Origin: Guadua angustifolia | Taxonomy: Eukaryota; Streptophyta; Magnoliopsida; Poales; Poaceae | DNA length: 64,000 nucleotides | Direction: 5' to 3' | Assembly: GCA_036346375.1 (NCBI GenBank) | Contig: CM070504.1 | Location: 10,041,890-10,105,889, forward strand | Shown here: piece after piece, positions 24,801 through 35,921 of the stretch | How the letters are laid out: every line of letters begins with the position of its first letter | Numbering within the stretch: the stretch's first letter is position 1 | The notes under the pieces: model-generated | The model's input: the letters and a program-made list of their open reading frames with translations, nothing else | Database searches by the model: none | What the model was told of the DNA's origin: nothing | Program-made: the position numbers and the translations under genes

Positions 24801-27429
24801 TGCCTACTGTTTCGGCCCAAAAAGGTTTCTGAATTTCAAAATCGTTTTCTAATTTAATTAATCTAGAAATCAAGTTCTAATTTTTAAAATTAGCAAACTA
24901 GCTCCAAGAAATTATGAAATTTTTTGGGGATGTTCCTAACACAATCTAGCATTTAAAAAACTTTTTTCAATATGTTTAAGGCTTTTAAATTTTCTCAATA
25001 AATCAAACACTGCTGTATTTAATAGGAAAATATTTTAAATAAGTAGCCAAAATGCAGAAAACTCATAACTGCATAATTTATTATTGTAAACATAATTTAA
25101 TAGCGAATGAAATTCTTGAGCTATTACATGTTCTTCTTGAATGGTTGGATCAAATAAACTAGTTATGTTTTTTTGTCATTTTGTGTGTACAATATAAAGG
25201 ATTTTCATGTTCCAAGAAATATTCGTGACAGTATTCAATTCGATTCGTATTCACTCCATATTTGTATTCGATAGTATTCATATTCGTATTCATATCCAAG
25301 TTATCCGTATTCATATCCGCATCCGGGGAAAATATGAAAACAAATATGGTAGAGCCATTATCTGTCCGTGTTCGATCCATTTTCACCCCTACTTGAAACT
25401 ATCATTGTTGGACTAAAAGCACAGCCATTGCTTGGTAACTACAAAGTCATTGCAGCAAAATGCATTACGGTCAAAGTTTAGCTCAAAGCAGTGTTAAATG
25501 GGTACAAGTTACAACCACAACCTAGCACCGACAACTCTGTTCACTAATAGAGGTAAAAGTTCAACAGTCCAACCAATGGATAAAATATATAAAAAAAAAG
25601 GGAGCTACCTTAAGAAGTTCGTAAATGTAGAAGCGGATGTCATAGTCTGTCAATGTTGGATAAAGAACTTTGAAATCTGTGCTGTTTACATATTCAAATA
25701 TCAAGCTTGGAGTTTTTGATTGCCGGTCTCTGACAACATCGAGAAGCTTCACAATATTTGGACTGCCAGAAAGGTTCTGAAGAATTTTTATTTCCCTTTT
25801 TATCTGCAAAAAGAAACAAACCATTCGCATATTTGGATAACAGAAAGAACTCTAATAAGCACATGAGCAAATATAGTTGACAACAGTTAGAAGTTGAATA
25901 CAACAGAAGGTGAACAGCCAATAAATGAGCAAATTTTTACATCATGCACTGTCAGAACAGAGAACATGTCAGCAAAAAAGGGCAGGCACCGAGACTAAAT
26001 AACAGAATCTGCTGCTAAATTGATCTCTAACAGTAGTAAGATTAGAAAATTTCATACTAGTTGGTCACAATGTCACATGATCCACAATAAATTAATGAAT
26101 TTAAAAGCATGAACAGCCATAAGATCCATTGCCCAGATGAAAATGATAGAAATGGAATTAAACAGAATCAGGGTGTTAATTTTCAGTTGATTAAACCAAG
26201 GGCTAAACCAGAGTTTAGATATGTAGGCAATGCTGAGTTTCTATCAATCAATTATCAAATTACACTATGTATTGAAGTCATCAGCTGAAACATAATAAGC
26301 AAACCATCCAAAGGTGCTAATCTTCAAAGAATACAAGGATACCTTCTTTTTCTTAACAGGCTTGAGGATTTTAATGACACAGCGCTCATCATTTGTTACA
26401 TTAATTCCTTCAAAAACTTCACTGTATTTCCCTCTGCCTACTTTCCGAATAACCTCGTAATCATCCTGCTCACTGAATGGGGAAAAAATCAGTTGGTAAT
26501 AGTACATAAGAGAAACTAAACAGTAATTGATTTGTACTCAAATTCACAGAACGACGAGTTAGTCATCAAAATTGTGAAACAGATAAGCAGAAGAACATTA
26601 ACTAACTATGGTAACAATAAAAGTCACATACCTACTGTCTACAAGTTTGGAAGAAATTGCCTAATTAGGCATTTTGGCTGGCGCAACTATGTTCTGTTTT
26701 ACTAAAACATACCTCCAGCCATACATTAAGATCACATGATCTCACTCAACGAGTCATTGTGGGAGTGGATCTTTTAGTATGCAGTTCTCTAAACGCGCCT
26801 CCAATCAAAACATAAAATTGTATATGTTAATCCTCTCGCAAGCACAACAGCTCACACAATAAATCAAGTTAGATGACCAGCAACAATGGGACACCCCTCA
26901 AGTGTACTCAAGAACACTGTCATTTATTCAACTAATACATACCTCAAAAAATGCAATTAGGCAAAATTTACAGCTAAATCGTATATATGATGATCATAGC
27001 CTGGTGACCAAAGGTTTTCAAACATATAGTCCTACAAACCAACCAAAAGGTCCACTACTGTCTTAGCGACATGCAGAAACTAGACCCAATGGCAACACCG
27101 CATAACACCATTGCAAAATACACCGATCAAGTCATATAAGATTACATCAAGTTCGCTCCAATCTCCACAATTCCACATAAATCATACATAGCTCAACGAA
27201 CACAGCATCTATGATCCACCCCCAAACGCTCCAGCAGTAACAACTTGTTGTTTGCTGAATTTTAGATGCAATCCTCTCGCAAAATCACGGTACGAAAAAA
27301 AGGGGGAGCACGGCAGGGCGTAGGGCGTGGGCGTTAGATTTACCCCCATTGGACGGTGAGGGCCTCGTAGTCCCAGTACTCCCTGGGCCGATGCACGTTC
27401 ACGTCTGCGTAGACGCGGGCTGTCGACAT
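21835..27429 (-). CDS. Casein kinase 2 catalytic subunit alpha, 10 exons, 332 aa
   Basis: Exons on the minus strand: 27429-27344, 26472-26343, 25803-25609, 23682-23525, 23034-22944, 22718-22653, 22475-22393, 22280-22217, 22128-22060 and 21891-21835. The total is 999 nt including the stop, and every phase joins. The protein starts MSTARVYADVNVHRPREYWD. It carries the glycine loop VGRGKYSEVFEG, the catalytic lysine in CVIKILKPVKKKK with the CK2 basic cluster, the catalytic loop HRDVKPQN, the CK2-specific DWG, the GPELLVD activation end and the C-terminal AHPYFQQVRAAENSRTRT. It is a Ser/Thr kinase for acidic sites that assembles with beta subunits. Most introns are GT-AG; intron 4 starts with GC. 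Intron 3 holds a hAT element. KPQN replaces the usual KPHN, and YFPEKEY replaces YHPGKEY, so this is a diverged isoform. The frame is open upstream to an ATG at 27768. Confidence 0.93.
23035..23524 (-). other. GC-AG intron 4 of CK2alpha
   Basis: The donor on the minus strand is TCAAG followed by GCAAGTTG, and the acceptor is TTCAG before GTATTTTAAAG. Only a cut before GC restores the conserved reading VASRYFKGPEL across the junction; the nearest GT (in GCAAGTT) would shift the frame. AG/GCAAGT is the consensus for the minor class of GC-AG introns spliced by the U2 spliceosome. Confidence 0.85.
24571..25391. mobile_element. hAT-type non-autonomous element 3 (821 bp), in CK2alpha intron 3
   Basis: The left end is TAGGGGTGAAAACGG and the right end, inverted, TAGGGGTGAAAATGG. 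Flanking 8-mers are ATTGAAAC (24563-24570) and CTTGAAAC (25392-25399), matching at 7 of 8 positions. The interior shares long stretches with element 4, for example the ATTTCAAAA.CGTTTTCTAATT block near 24833 and 47231. The subterminal parts hold GGATACGGAT-type and ATTCGTATTC-type repeats. No coding capacity. It sits inside a 1.9-kb intron between exons 3 and 4, and the exon reading frames are undisturbed. Confidence 0.9.
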
Positions 27430-28338
27430 GGCCGCAGCCGCCGCGGACGCCACCGAGCAGGCGCGGGGAAGGGGGAGGGAGCTCGCGTGCGCCACCGTCG
27501 CCGCAGCCGCGAAAACCGCGGCGGTGCCTGCGGCGAGGAGGGAGGGGATTATGGTGGTCGTGGTGGCGGTGGCCGGCGCGCGGCGTGGTTGAGTCGGATT
27601 TTTTTGTTGGTAAGGATTGAGCCGGGTCGTGTCGTGCGTTGGATTGGGCCGAGGGCGGTATACATCACGCCGTGCGCCCGTGCGGTAGCTTTGGCGGCTT
27701 CCCGCTGATGGAGGGGTGCTTCGTGCCTGCCTCTCTAGTAGTCCCGCACGCTGATTAAAGATGAACACTGTTTTTTTTTCAAATCTAATTCACTGTCGTA
27801 TCTTTTTATAAAAATAATCTCTTTTTTTACTGTAAAAGACACGACAGGAGATATATATCATCTGCTGTTTTCAAAAAGTGTTGGAGTCAGCCGGTTCTAT
27901 AGCACTGCACACGAGCACGGCAACCCAAAGTGAAAAGCGATTTGGCGTATATTGTAGCGACAACTTTCACTATTCATTACACTGTTTATTTCAATGTACA
28001 GTATTTATGTGTATTGTAGCGCGCTTGTATACTATAGCACCGATTCCCTCTGGGTAAACATGGAGGAAGCCTTCCACACTACCTGATGACGGTAGCTTCT
28101 CTTGTGCTAGCTCAGCGCGATAATGTGTCCTCCCACGTCTATATTCGCTATCATGGAGGAAGATAGATTCCGTGCTCTCCGGACACGGCAGGAGACATAT
28201 ATCCCCTATCACATCTTTCACGATGAGGGATGAGACGACGGTTAGACATTTTTTGTTTTTAAATTTTCTTTCCATTTCGTGTGTTAGCATCACTGTCCAA
28301 CAGTTGCTTCGATGCTATGGGCTCAAACCGTAGGTACC
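27430..28338. other. CK2alpha upstream region
   Basis: This is the region 5' of the CK2alpha start. The first 340 bp are GC-rich and stay open in the same frame as exon 1. A TGGGCC element is at 27645-27650. A TTTATAAAAA string near 27801-27812 could serve as a TATA box on the minus strand, but this is weak. Beyond about 27830 I see no gene. The boundary with the copia insertion is sharp at 28339. Confidence 0.4.
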
Positions 28339-28343
28339 ATGCC

Positions 28344-28522
28344 TATTAGATGAGGTTTAGAGATAGAGTTACCATATTGTATAAACCTCTTCAGAGATTG
28401 AGCCGGATACAGATAATCTCCTGGAATCCTTGTATGCCACGGCTTGGGGCTATTCCAGCCATATATAAACATGCAACCGACGCACGGCCGATGTGCGATC
28501 GTTCTCTCCCAAAGTTTCCACA
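28344..28522 (+). repeat. 5' LTR of copia element (179 bp)
   Basis: Starts TATTAGATGAGG and ends AAGTTTCCACA. Compared with the 3' LTR it has two substitutions (positions within CCTCTTCAGAG and GATACAGATAATC) and no indels. It contains a CATATATAAACATG segment that may be its TATA box. Confidence 0.93.
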
Positions 28523-28540
28523 TGGTATCAGAGCCTTGAT
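28523..28540 (+). other. Copia primer-binding site
   Basis: TGGTATCAGAGCCTTGAT directly abuts the 5' LTR. The first 12 bases match the 3' end of plant initiator methionine tRNA, the standard primer for plant copia elements. Confidence 0.92.
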
Positions 28541-28561
28541 CTATCTTCAACGGCAACAACC

Positions 28562-31500
28562 ATGGCGTCGCCATCCAATCCTCTTCTTGGGCATCCGGTT
28601 ACAGAGAAACTCGGGAAGACCAATCATGCGCTCTGGAAGGCACAGATCAGTGCGGCTGTGCGAGGAGTGCATCTTCAAGGTCATCTGACCGGCACCGCCA
28701 AACCGCCTGATGCCGAAATCGCTGTGACAGTCGATGGCAAAGCAAAGAAGAAGCCGAACCCGGCCAAGACTGGAAGCCTCGGATCGGCGAGTCTGAGTTA
28801 CCTTCTCTCATCTCTATCAAGGATGTTCTCATGCGAGTTGCGGCGTGCGAAACAACAGCTGAGGCATGGAGATTGATTGAGCAGATGTACTCAACACACA
28901 CTCGAGCGCGATCGATTAATACTCGAATCGCTCTCACCACAACCAAGAAGGGAAATCTGTCCATCTCGGAGTACTTCGCGAAGATGAAGTCTCTCGGAGA
29001 TGAGATGTCGCTGGCCGGAGGAAGACCACTTGATGAAGAAGAACTAGTCCAGTATATCATGACTAGATTAGGAGAAGACTTCAGCGAGGTTATCTCGGCT
29101 GTGTGCGCAAGAGTCGAGCCCATCTCGGTGGGAGAGCTCTACTCGCAGCTCCTCAACTATGAAGCTCGTCTAGCTCTCTACAAGGGAACTCAAGAAATCT
29201 CTGTCAACTTCTCCAGTCGAGGAGGCCACAACCATGGTGCTCGTGGCGGCAGCAATGCCGGCCGGAGTACACAGCAGCGTGGCCGTGGTCGCGGTCATGG
29301 AGCAGGAGGTCGTGGATGTGGGCGATCACCAGGAGGAATCGACCGACGTCCCACATGCCAAGTCTGCTACAAGCGTGGGCATACTGCTGCCGATTGCTGG
29401 TATAGGTATGATGAGGATTATGTGCCTGACAATAAACATATTGCTGCAGCGGCGACGGCTAGTCCCTCCTCCTGTGTTGATACCAACTGGTATATGGATA
29501 CCGGAGCAACAGAACATGTCACAGGAGAATTGGAGAAGCTCACTGTGAAAGAAAAGTACAATGGGAATGAGCAAATCCACACTGCTAGTGGTGCAGGTAT
29601 GGATATAAGCCACATTGGTCATACTATTGTTCATACCCCTAGTAATCACAATATTCATCTGAAGAATGTTCTATATGTTCCACAAGCCAAGAAAAATCTT
29701 ATATCAGTACACCGTTTAGTTGATGGTAACTCTGCTTTCCTTGAACTCCATCGTGACTGTTTCTTTCTTAAGGATCGAGCTACCAGGAGAGTAATTCTTA
29801 AAGGGAGGTCACAACATAGACTATATCCTCTTCCGAAGACATCTCTGAAGCAAGTCTGCAGTGTTGAGAAACCATCTTTGGCTCGGTGGCACAGTCGTCT
29901 AGGTCATCCTTCGTCTACCATTGTCAAACAAATAGTCAATAAAAATAATCTTCCGTATTTACATTCCTCTAAAGAGTCGGTTTGTAATGCTTGTCAACAA
30001 GCAAAGAGTCATCAATTGCCTTTTCCAATATCATCTAGTATTTCTAAACATCCCTTACAGCTTGTATTCTCTGATGTGTGGGGTCCTGCCACAGAGTCCA
30101 TAGGAAGAAAGAAATACTATGTGAGTTTTATTGATGATTTTAGTAAGTTTACTTGGATCTATCTCTTGCATCATAAATCCCAAGTCTTTGAAAAATTTCA
30201 AGAGTTCCAGGTCATGGTAGAACGTCAGTTTGATAGAAAAATCCTAGCTATGCAGACTGACTGGGGAGGAGAATATCAGACTCTTAATTCCTTCTTTGCT
30301 AAGATTGGGATTATACATCATGTTTCTTGTCCTCACACTCATCAGCAGAATGGATCTGCAGAAAGGAAACATCGACACATAGTGGAAGTAGGACTTTCAC
30401 TATTATCTCATGCTGCCATGCCATTAAAATATTGGGATGAAGCATTCCAGGCTGCCACCTACTTGATTAATCGTGTTCCTAGTAGAGTTATCCAAAACAT
30501 TAGCCCCCTAGAAAAATTGTTTCAGCAAAAATCGGATTATTCCTCCTTAAGAATTTTTGGATGTGCTTGCTGGCCTCACCTTCGTCCCTACAATAAACAT
30601 AAACTTCAATTCCGGTCTAAACGGTGTGTTTTTCTCGGTTTCAGTAATATGCACAAAGGCTTCAAGTGCCTTGATATCTCCTCCGGTCGCATCTATATTT
30701 CTAGAGATGTGATTTTTGATGAAACTGTGTTTCCATTTTCTGAACTACATGCTAATGCTGGAGCTCGTCTTCGCGCTGAAATTCTCCTTCTGCCACCTAC
30801 TCTAGGAAATGCTAGTGGGGATGAACAAGTATTACACCATATGGCTAATCCATTACCTGATAGTTTTTTATCTAATGCTCATATTGGTTTCAATGAGGAA
30901 GTTTCAGCAGATCCGGAAGCCATCGAAATTCCAGCCGGTGGCACTGATTTTGGAGCTGATTTGCTGCGTACTGAAGAACGTCAGTCGTCAGAAGCAGTGC
31001 TTCCATCGCCAACATCAACGGGCGCCATGCCAGAAGACCGAATGCCAGCTCACGTGAATGCGCATGGCACTGTCTCACTGGATGCTTCTGATAGCTCAGA
31101 TCGAATTGTTGTGGATGACTCTGTGGCGCGTCAGGAGTCCGGGGGAGCTGAAGTACAACAGGAACAGCAGCAACAATTGTTATCTCCGGACTTCACCACA
31201 GATGAGGTAACTGCAGGTGATGCGATGAATAATGCTCTTGCACCAACCGGACCGCATACAGATTACAAAGTGGCATCCAAAAGAGAAGGTATATATCGAT
31301 GACACAATCAAATATTCGTGTTTTACTGCTTCTGGTGAACCTAGTAATGATGAGGAAGCCTTAAAGGATAAAAATTGGAAAATAGCAATGGATTCTGAGT
31401 ATGATGCTTTAGTAAAAAATAAAACATGGCATCTGGTTCCTCCCCAGAGAGGGAAAAATGTTATTGGTTGCAAATGGGTTTATAAGGTTAAAAGAAAGGC

Positions 31501-32865
31501 TGATGGAACACTAGACAGATATAAAGCTCGTCTAGTGGCTAAAGGTTTTAAGTAACGATATGGAATAGATTATGAAGATACCTTTAGTCCAGTAGCCAAA
31601 GCTGCTACAATAAGAATAATTCTGTCTATAGCTGTTTCTAGAGGATGGAGTCTCAGGTAGTTAGATGTTCAGAATGCCTTCCTTCATGGGTACTTAGAAG
31701 AAGTCTATATGCAGCAACCTCCAGGGTTTGAAGATCCCACTAAACCACATTATATATGCAAACTTGATAAGGCACTATATGGTTTAAAACAGGCCCCAAG
31801 AGCCTGGTTTGCTAGACTGAGTAAAAAGTTAATCGAGCTTGGGTTTAGTGCTTCAAAGGCTGACACTTCATTGTTCTTCTTTAATAAAAGAGGTGTTGTT
31901 ACATTTGTTTTGGTGTATGTTGATGACATAATTGTAGCCAGTTCTTCAGAGAGGGCAACAACAGCTTTGCTACAAGATCTAAAGGAGGAATTTGCTCTCA
32001 AAGATCTAGGTGAGCTACACTATTTTCTAGGCATAGAGGTAAACAAGGTACAAAATGGTATTGTCCTAACACAAGATAAGTATGCCACTGATTTACTGAA
32101 GAAAGTTGGCATGACAAATTGTAAGCCTGCTGCAACACCTATGTCAGTAAGTGAAAAGCTCTCCATACATGAAGGATCATTATTGGGTACTAATGATGCA
32201 ACTCAATATAGAAGCATAGTTGGTGCTTTACAGTATTTAACTCTTACTAGACCAAATATAGCCTTCTCTGTTAATAAAGTCTGCCAGTTTTTACATGCTC
32301 CAACAACAGTTCATTGGATAGCTGTTAAGAGAATACTTAGATACCTGAAGCAGTGTACCAAATTGGGGCATAACATACATAGATCATATTCTACTCTTGT
32401 CAGTGGATTTTTTGATGCAGACTGGGCTGGCAGTTTAGATGATAGAAGATCAACTGGTGGATTTGCTATATTTTTAGGGTCAAACCTGGTATCATGGAGT
32501 GCCAGAAAGCAAGCTACAGTATCAAGGTCCAGCACAGGGTCAGAATATAAGGCTATAGCTAATGCCACAGCAGAGATCATGTGGGTTCAGACTTTACTTG
32601 CTGAGTTAGGATCAAGAGTCCTCAAGCAACTAAAATTTGGTGTGACAATCTTGGTGCCAAATATTTGTCAGCAAATCCTGTGTTTCATGCAAGAACAAAG
32701 CACATAGAAGTTGACTATCACTTTGTCAGAGAACGGGTAAGTCACAAACTGTTAGAAATTGATTTTGTCTCTTCTGGTGATCAAATTGCAGATGGGTTTA
32801 CTAAACCTTTGTCAACTCGACTGCTGGAGAACTTCAAAGCCAATCTTAACCTTACGCGGTTATGA
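28562..32865 (+). pseudogene. Copia gag-pol, disrupted
   Basis: Gag starts at the ATG at 28562 (MASPSNPLLGHPVTEKLGK) and shifts frame near 28820. The main frame, 28831-31302, holds the rest of the capsid region and a CCHC zinc knuckle (CQVCYKRGHTAADC). It continues with the protease motif YMDTGATEHV, the GAG-preintegrase region (WHSRLGHP), and the integrase core with its D,D,E residues (SDVWG, QTDWGGEY, QQNGSAERKH). After a second shift come the reverse transcriptase (31311 onward; LVYVDDIIVAS is the catalytic box) and RNase H (DADWAGSLDDRRSTGG). A third shift precedes the last block, ending TKPLSTRLLENF. Stops at 31553-31555 (TAA) and 31658-31660 (TAG) fall where related elements carry glutamine, so both are explained by C-to-T changes. 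Confidence 0.92.
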
Positions 32866-32876
32866 TTGAGAGAGGG

Positions 32877-33055
32877 TATTAGATGAGGTTTAGAGATAGA
32901 GTTACCATATTGTATAAACCTCTCCAGAGATTGAGCCGGATACGGATAATCTCCTGGAATCCTTGTATGCCACGGCTTGGGGCTATTCCAGCCATATATA
33001 AACATGCAACCGACGCACGGCCGATGTGCGATCGTTCTCTCCCAAAGTTTCCACA
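32877..33055 (+). repeat. 3' LTR of copia element (179 bp)
   Basis: Begins right after the purine tract GAGAGAGGG (polypurine tract, 32868-32876) and ends TTTCCACA before the ATGCC duplication. It is 99% identical to the 5' LTR by manual comparison (2 differences in 179). Confidence 0.93.
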
Positions 33056-33156
33056 ATGCCCCTATCACATGGCCTCGATGCCAAGTAATTCCTCTCTCCT
33101 CTAGCTTTCGTTAGCCTTGTGTAATGCACATTTTTATCTTTACTGCTCTAAAAGAA

Positions 33157-33322
33157 GGGAGCAACTGCTGTGCAATCAGTTTAACGGTGCAAGCATGCAA
33201 ACAACGAATCTATACCACACAATCTCCATCCTGTGGTTGATGCTTTTTTGCACTTAAACCCCCCCCCCCCCACTCACTCCATGGCAGCCCTCAGCAGCAT
33301 GCGCAAATTGCCAAAAACCCCT
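33157..33322 (+). repeat. Left terminal inverted repeat of the MULE
   Basis: Its first 100 or so bases match the inverse of the right end at all but one position. A homopolymer of 13 C (33259-33271) follows, matched by 15 G in the right repeat, and then about 50 bp of weaker similarity ending CCAAAAACCCCT. Confidence 0.93.
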
Positions 33323-33338
33323 GCATCACAAAACAATA

Positions 33339-33400
33339 CGCCGCTTCGTATTTCGTCTTCCTGTGCCTGGCCGCCGCTTCGTATTTCGTCTTCCTGTGCC
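33339..33400. repeat. 33-bp direct duplication in the MULE
   Basis: A 29-bp segment starting CGCCGCTTCG and ending TTCCTGTGCC occurs at 33339-33367 and again at 33372-33400 (period 33), just inside the left terminal repeat. Confidence 0.85.
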
Positions 33401-34753
33401 CGACCGCCGAGTTGTGTGCTGCGCGGCCGACGTGGTCATCCTGGAGTTCTGTCGTCTTGGTCGTGAGCTTCGTGATCAATGGATCTTCCCGTCCCTTGAG
33501 GCCTTGACTCATGTGCCGTGAGCTTTGTTTAATGATTCTCAGGAATTGGAGGCAAGTGATTTTGGGCATCACGGATGATAGTTACTAACATCAACACCAT
33601 TGAATTTGCTACGGATGATAGGTACTAACCCCTACTCCCTCCATATCTTATTAAGTTTCTTATTCAATTTCATGCGTAACTCAAGGTACCCGAATTCTTT
33701 AGAATCCAATTACTCTCTGATAATGTGGATGAAGCCGGAGATGTCCACAAGAGTGATGGATTTAGGACGCCAACGAAGAAAGCGAGCGTACCTTTGGTGC
33801 GTATTTTTTTGGCATTTAATTTAATGCATTTACAGTTTGTATATACGATTACTTATAAACATTATGCGGATTTACAGGTAGGGATGTCATTCGATGATGT
33901 GGAATCCGTAGAGAAGTTTTACAAGGATTATGCACATGACATCGGTTTTTCTGTGCGTATCGGTCAACAAAAACTAGATGATAATGGAGTGGATCAATGG
34001 AAGCGGTACCTATGCGCAAGGCAAGGATATAGATCGGAAAAAGCTACTATATCCGTGGATCCCTCAAAGAATGTACGCCACACTAGAGAAACTAGATGTG
34101 GATGTGATGCTTATATTTATGTTAAGCGCAATAGTGAAGGCAAGTACCAGATAACAGCATTATATGATGACCATAACCATGAACTTGTGACACCTAGCAA
34201 ACTTCATTTGCTTAGATCCAAACGCTTTGTAAGTGAGAAGGCAAAAACAACACTTTTCAATTGCCACAAAGCAAGCATAGGAACATCACAAGCATACAGA
34301 CTACTTCATGTGGGTGCAGGAGGTTTTGAGTATGTGGGTTGCACAAAAAGGATCTGCAGAACTACTACGGTGATTTGGGAACAAAATCAAAGATCTTGAT
34401 GCTCGATGTTTATTGACCAATTTGGTAGGCTCACGGAATTGGACCCAGGTTTTTTCTTTGAATATGAAGTGAATGATGGTCGGTTGGTCCGGGTGTTTTG
34501 GGCTGATACAACTAGCAGGAAGAACTATATCCATTTTGGTGATGTGGCATCTTTTGATTCTACTTATAGCACAAACCAATACGACATGATATTTGCACCT
34601 TTCACCGGAGTCAATCATCATATGCATTCTGTTTTCTTTGGTGCTGCTTTTTTAGCTGATGAGAAGATTGAAAGCTATGTTTGGTTATTTCAGACCTTCC
34701 TACGAGCTATGGGAGGGAAGGCTCCTGGACTCATTATAACCGATGAGGATGCT

Positions 34754-35672
34754 TGATGGGGACGGGGTTGCCCGAACTTCCGTCAGGTGGAGGATAAGTC
34801 GATTAGGCGGCGCGAGACACACACGATCCGGCTTCTCGATCGGCACGATCAAAACCCTCGCAATCGCAGCACCACGCGTCCTCTGGTTATCAAACCGCGG
34901 CGCTGCCCGATTGACCTCGCCACGAAGGCTAATCCTGCCAATGAATCGAGAACACAAGCAAGAACAAGAAAGATGCAACTGAATTTGCAATTGAGGATGA
35001 AGCTCACGAGTTGGGGTCTCACAAACCGATGAACGGCGACCTTTGTTCAAAGACGAAATTAATCTAAGCAAAACCCAAATCAAACCCTAGCGGCGGCTAC
35101 TGGATATAAAGGCTAGGGACGTCCTAGAAACCCTAGACGCGTCCGTGATGGACTCCAACACGATACATGGGCCAGCGCCCAAATTGGTGACGCAGACACC
35201 CTGGGACAGATTCTGTTTGCCAACTTGCAATGCGAATTCCGTCGACTCCGAAGTCCAAATGACCTGAAACCAGGGCCATTGGAAAGATTATCTCCTTAGA
35301 TTTCGAGGCATATGTGGATCATCAAAATCGGAGCCCGTTTGTGGCCTGGGCGACGATTTTAGTGAGCACTACTCACCGTGGCCGAGGTAGTCGACTCGAG
35401 ATGAATTAGGTTTCCAACTTGATTTGGACACCTTCCTTGCCTTCCTCCTGGCCCTTGCTGGTTTCCAAAGCCTTCATGATCCTCTCCAAAATTCCTAAGT
35501 ACAATATAATCAATAATATCATTAGGTAGCATACCATCCTCACAAGTATATGCACGAGTACTTAGGAGCGAGCTCACTGTTGATTCAATTGCCGTGCTCG
35601 TGCTCTTGTGATGGGTCTTTGCATCACAACCGGAGGAGTCTCGGCGTATGCATAGGAGTGATGTCCTCATCA
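34754..35672 (-). repeat. 3' LTR of nested gypsy element (919 bp)
   Basis: On the minus strand it begins TGATGAGGACATCAC and ends CCGTCCCCATCA. A polypurine tract (AAGAGGGGAGGA, minus strand) lies immediately upstream at 35673-35684. It differs from the partner LTR by substitutions and many single-base indels. Confidence 0.92.
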
Positions 35673-35921
35673 TCCTCCCCTCTTGAAGTGGAGTCGTCCT
35701 CGACTCAAGCTCATCTTCTTCTCCCATGAGCGGTTTCAAATCTGCAATATTAAATGTAGGACTAACCCCAAATTAGGCGGCAACTCAAGTTTATATGCAT
35801 TATCATTTATTTTCTCAAGTATCTTGAAAGGACCATCAGCTCTAGGCATTAATTTAGATTTTCTCAATTCGAAAACGATCCTTTCTCAAGTGTAACCATA
35901 CTAAATCACCCGGTTCAAGTT

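Larger units (their letters stand above)
28339..33060 (+). mobile_element. Ty1/copia LTR retrotransposon with 5-bp target duplication
   Basis: The element proper runs 28344-33055 and is flanked by the 5-bp duplication ATGCC (28339-28343 and 33056-33060). The two LTRs are 179 bp each. The primer site follows the 5' LTR, a purine-rich tract precedes the 3' LTR, and the interior encodes gag, protease, integrase, reverse transcriptase and RNase H in copia order. The coding region is broken by at least three frameshifts (near 28820, 31250-31290 and 32600-32640) and two in-frame stops (31553, 31658), so this copy cannot make a full polyprotein. It lies about 0.9 kb upstream of the CK2alpha start and 97 bp from the MULE. 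Confidence 0.95.

Noticed and set aside
28523..28540. tRNA-like sequence
   Set aside because: It is only the 3'-end complement of a methionine tRNA serving as a retroelement primer site; no tRNA fold surrounds it. The same applies at 8344-8357 and 41730-41748.
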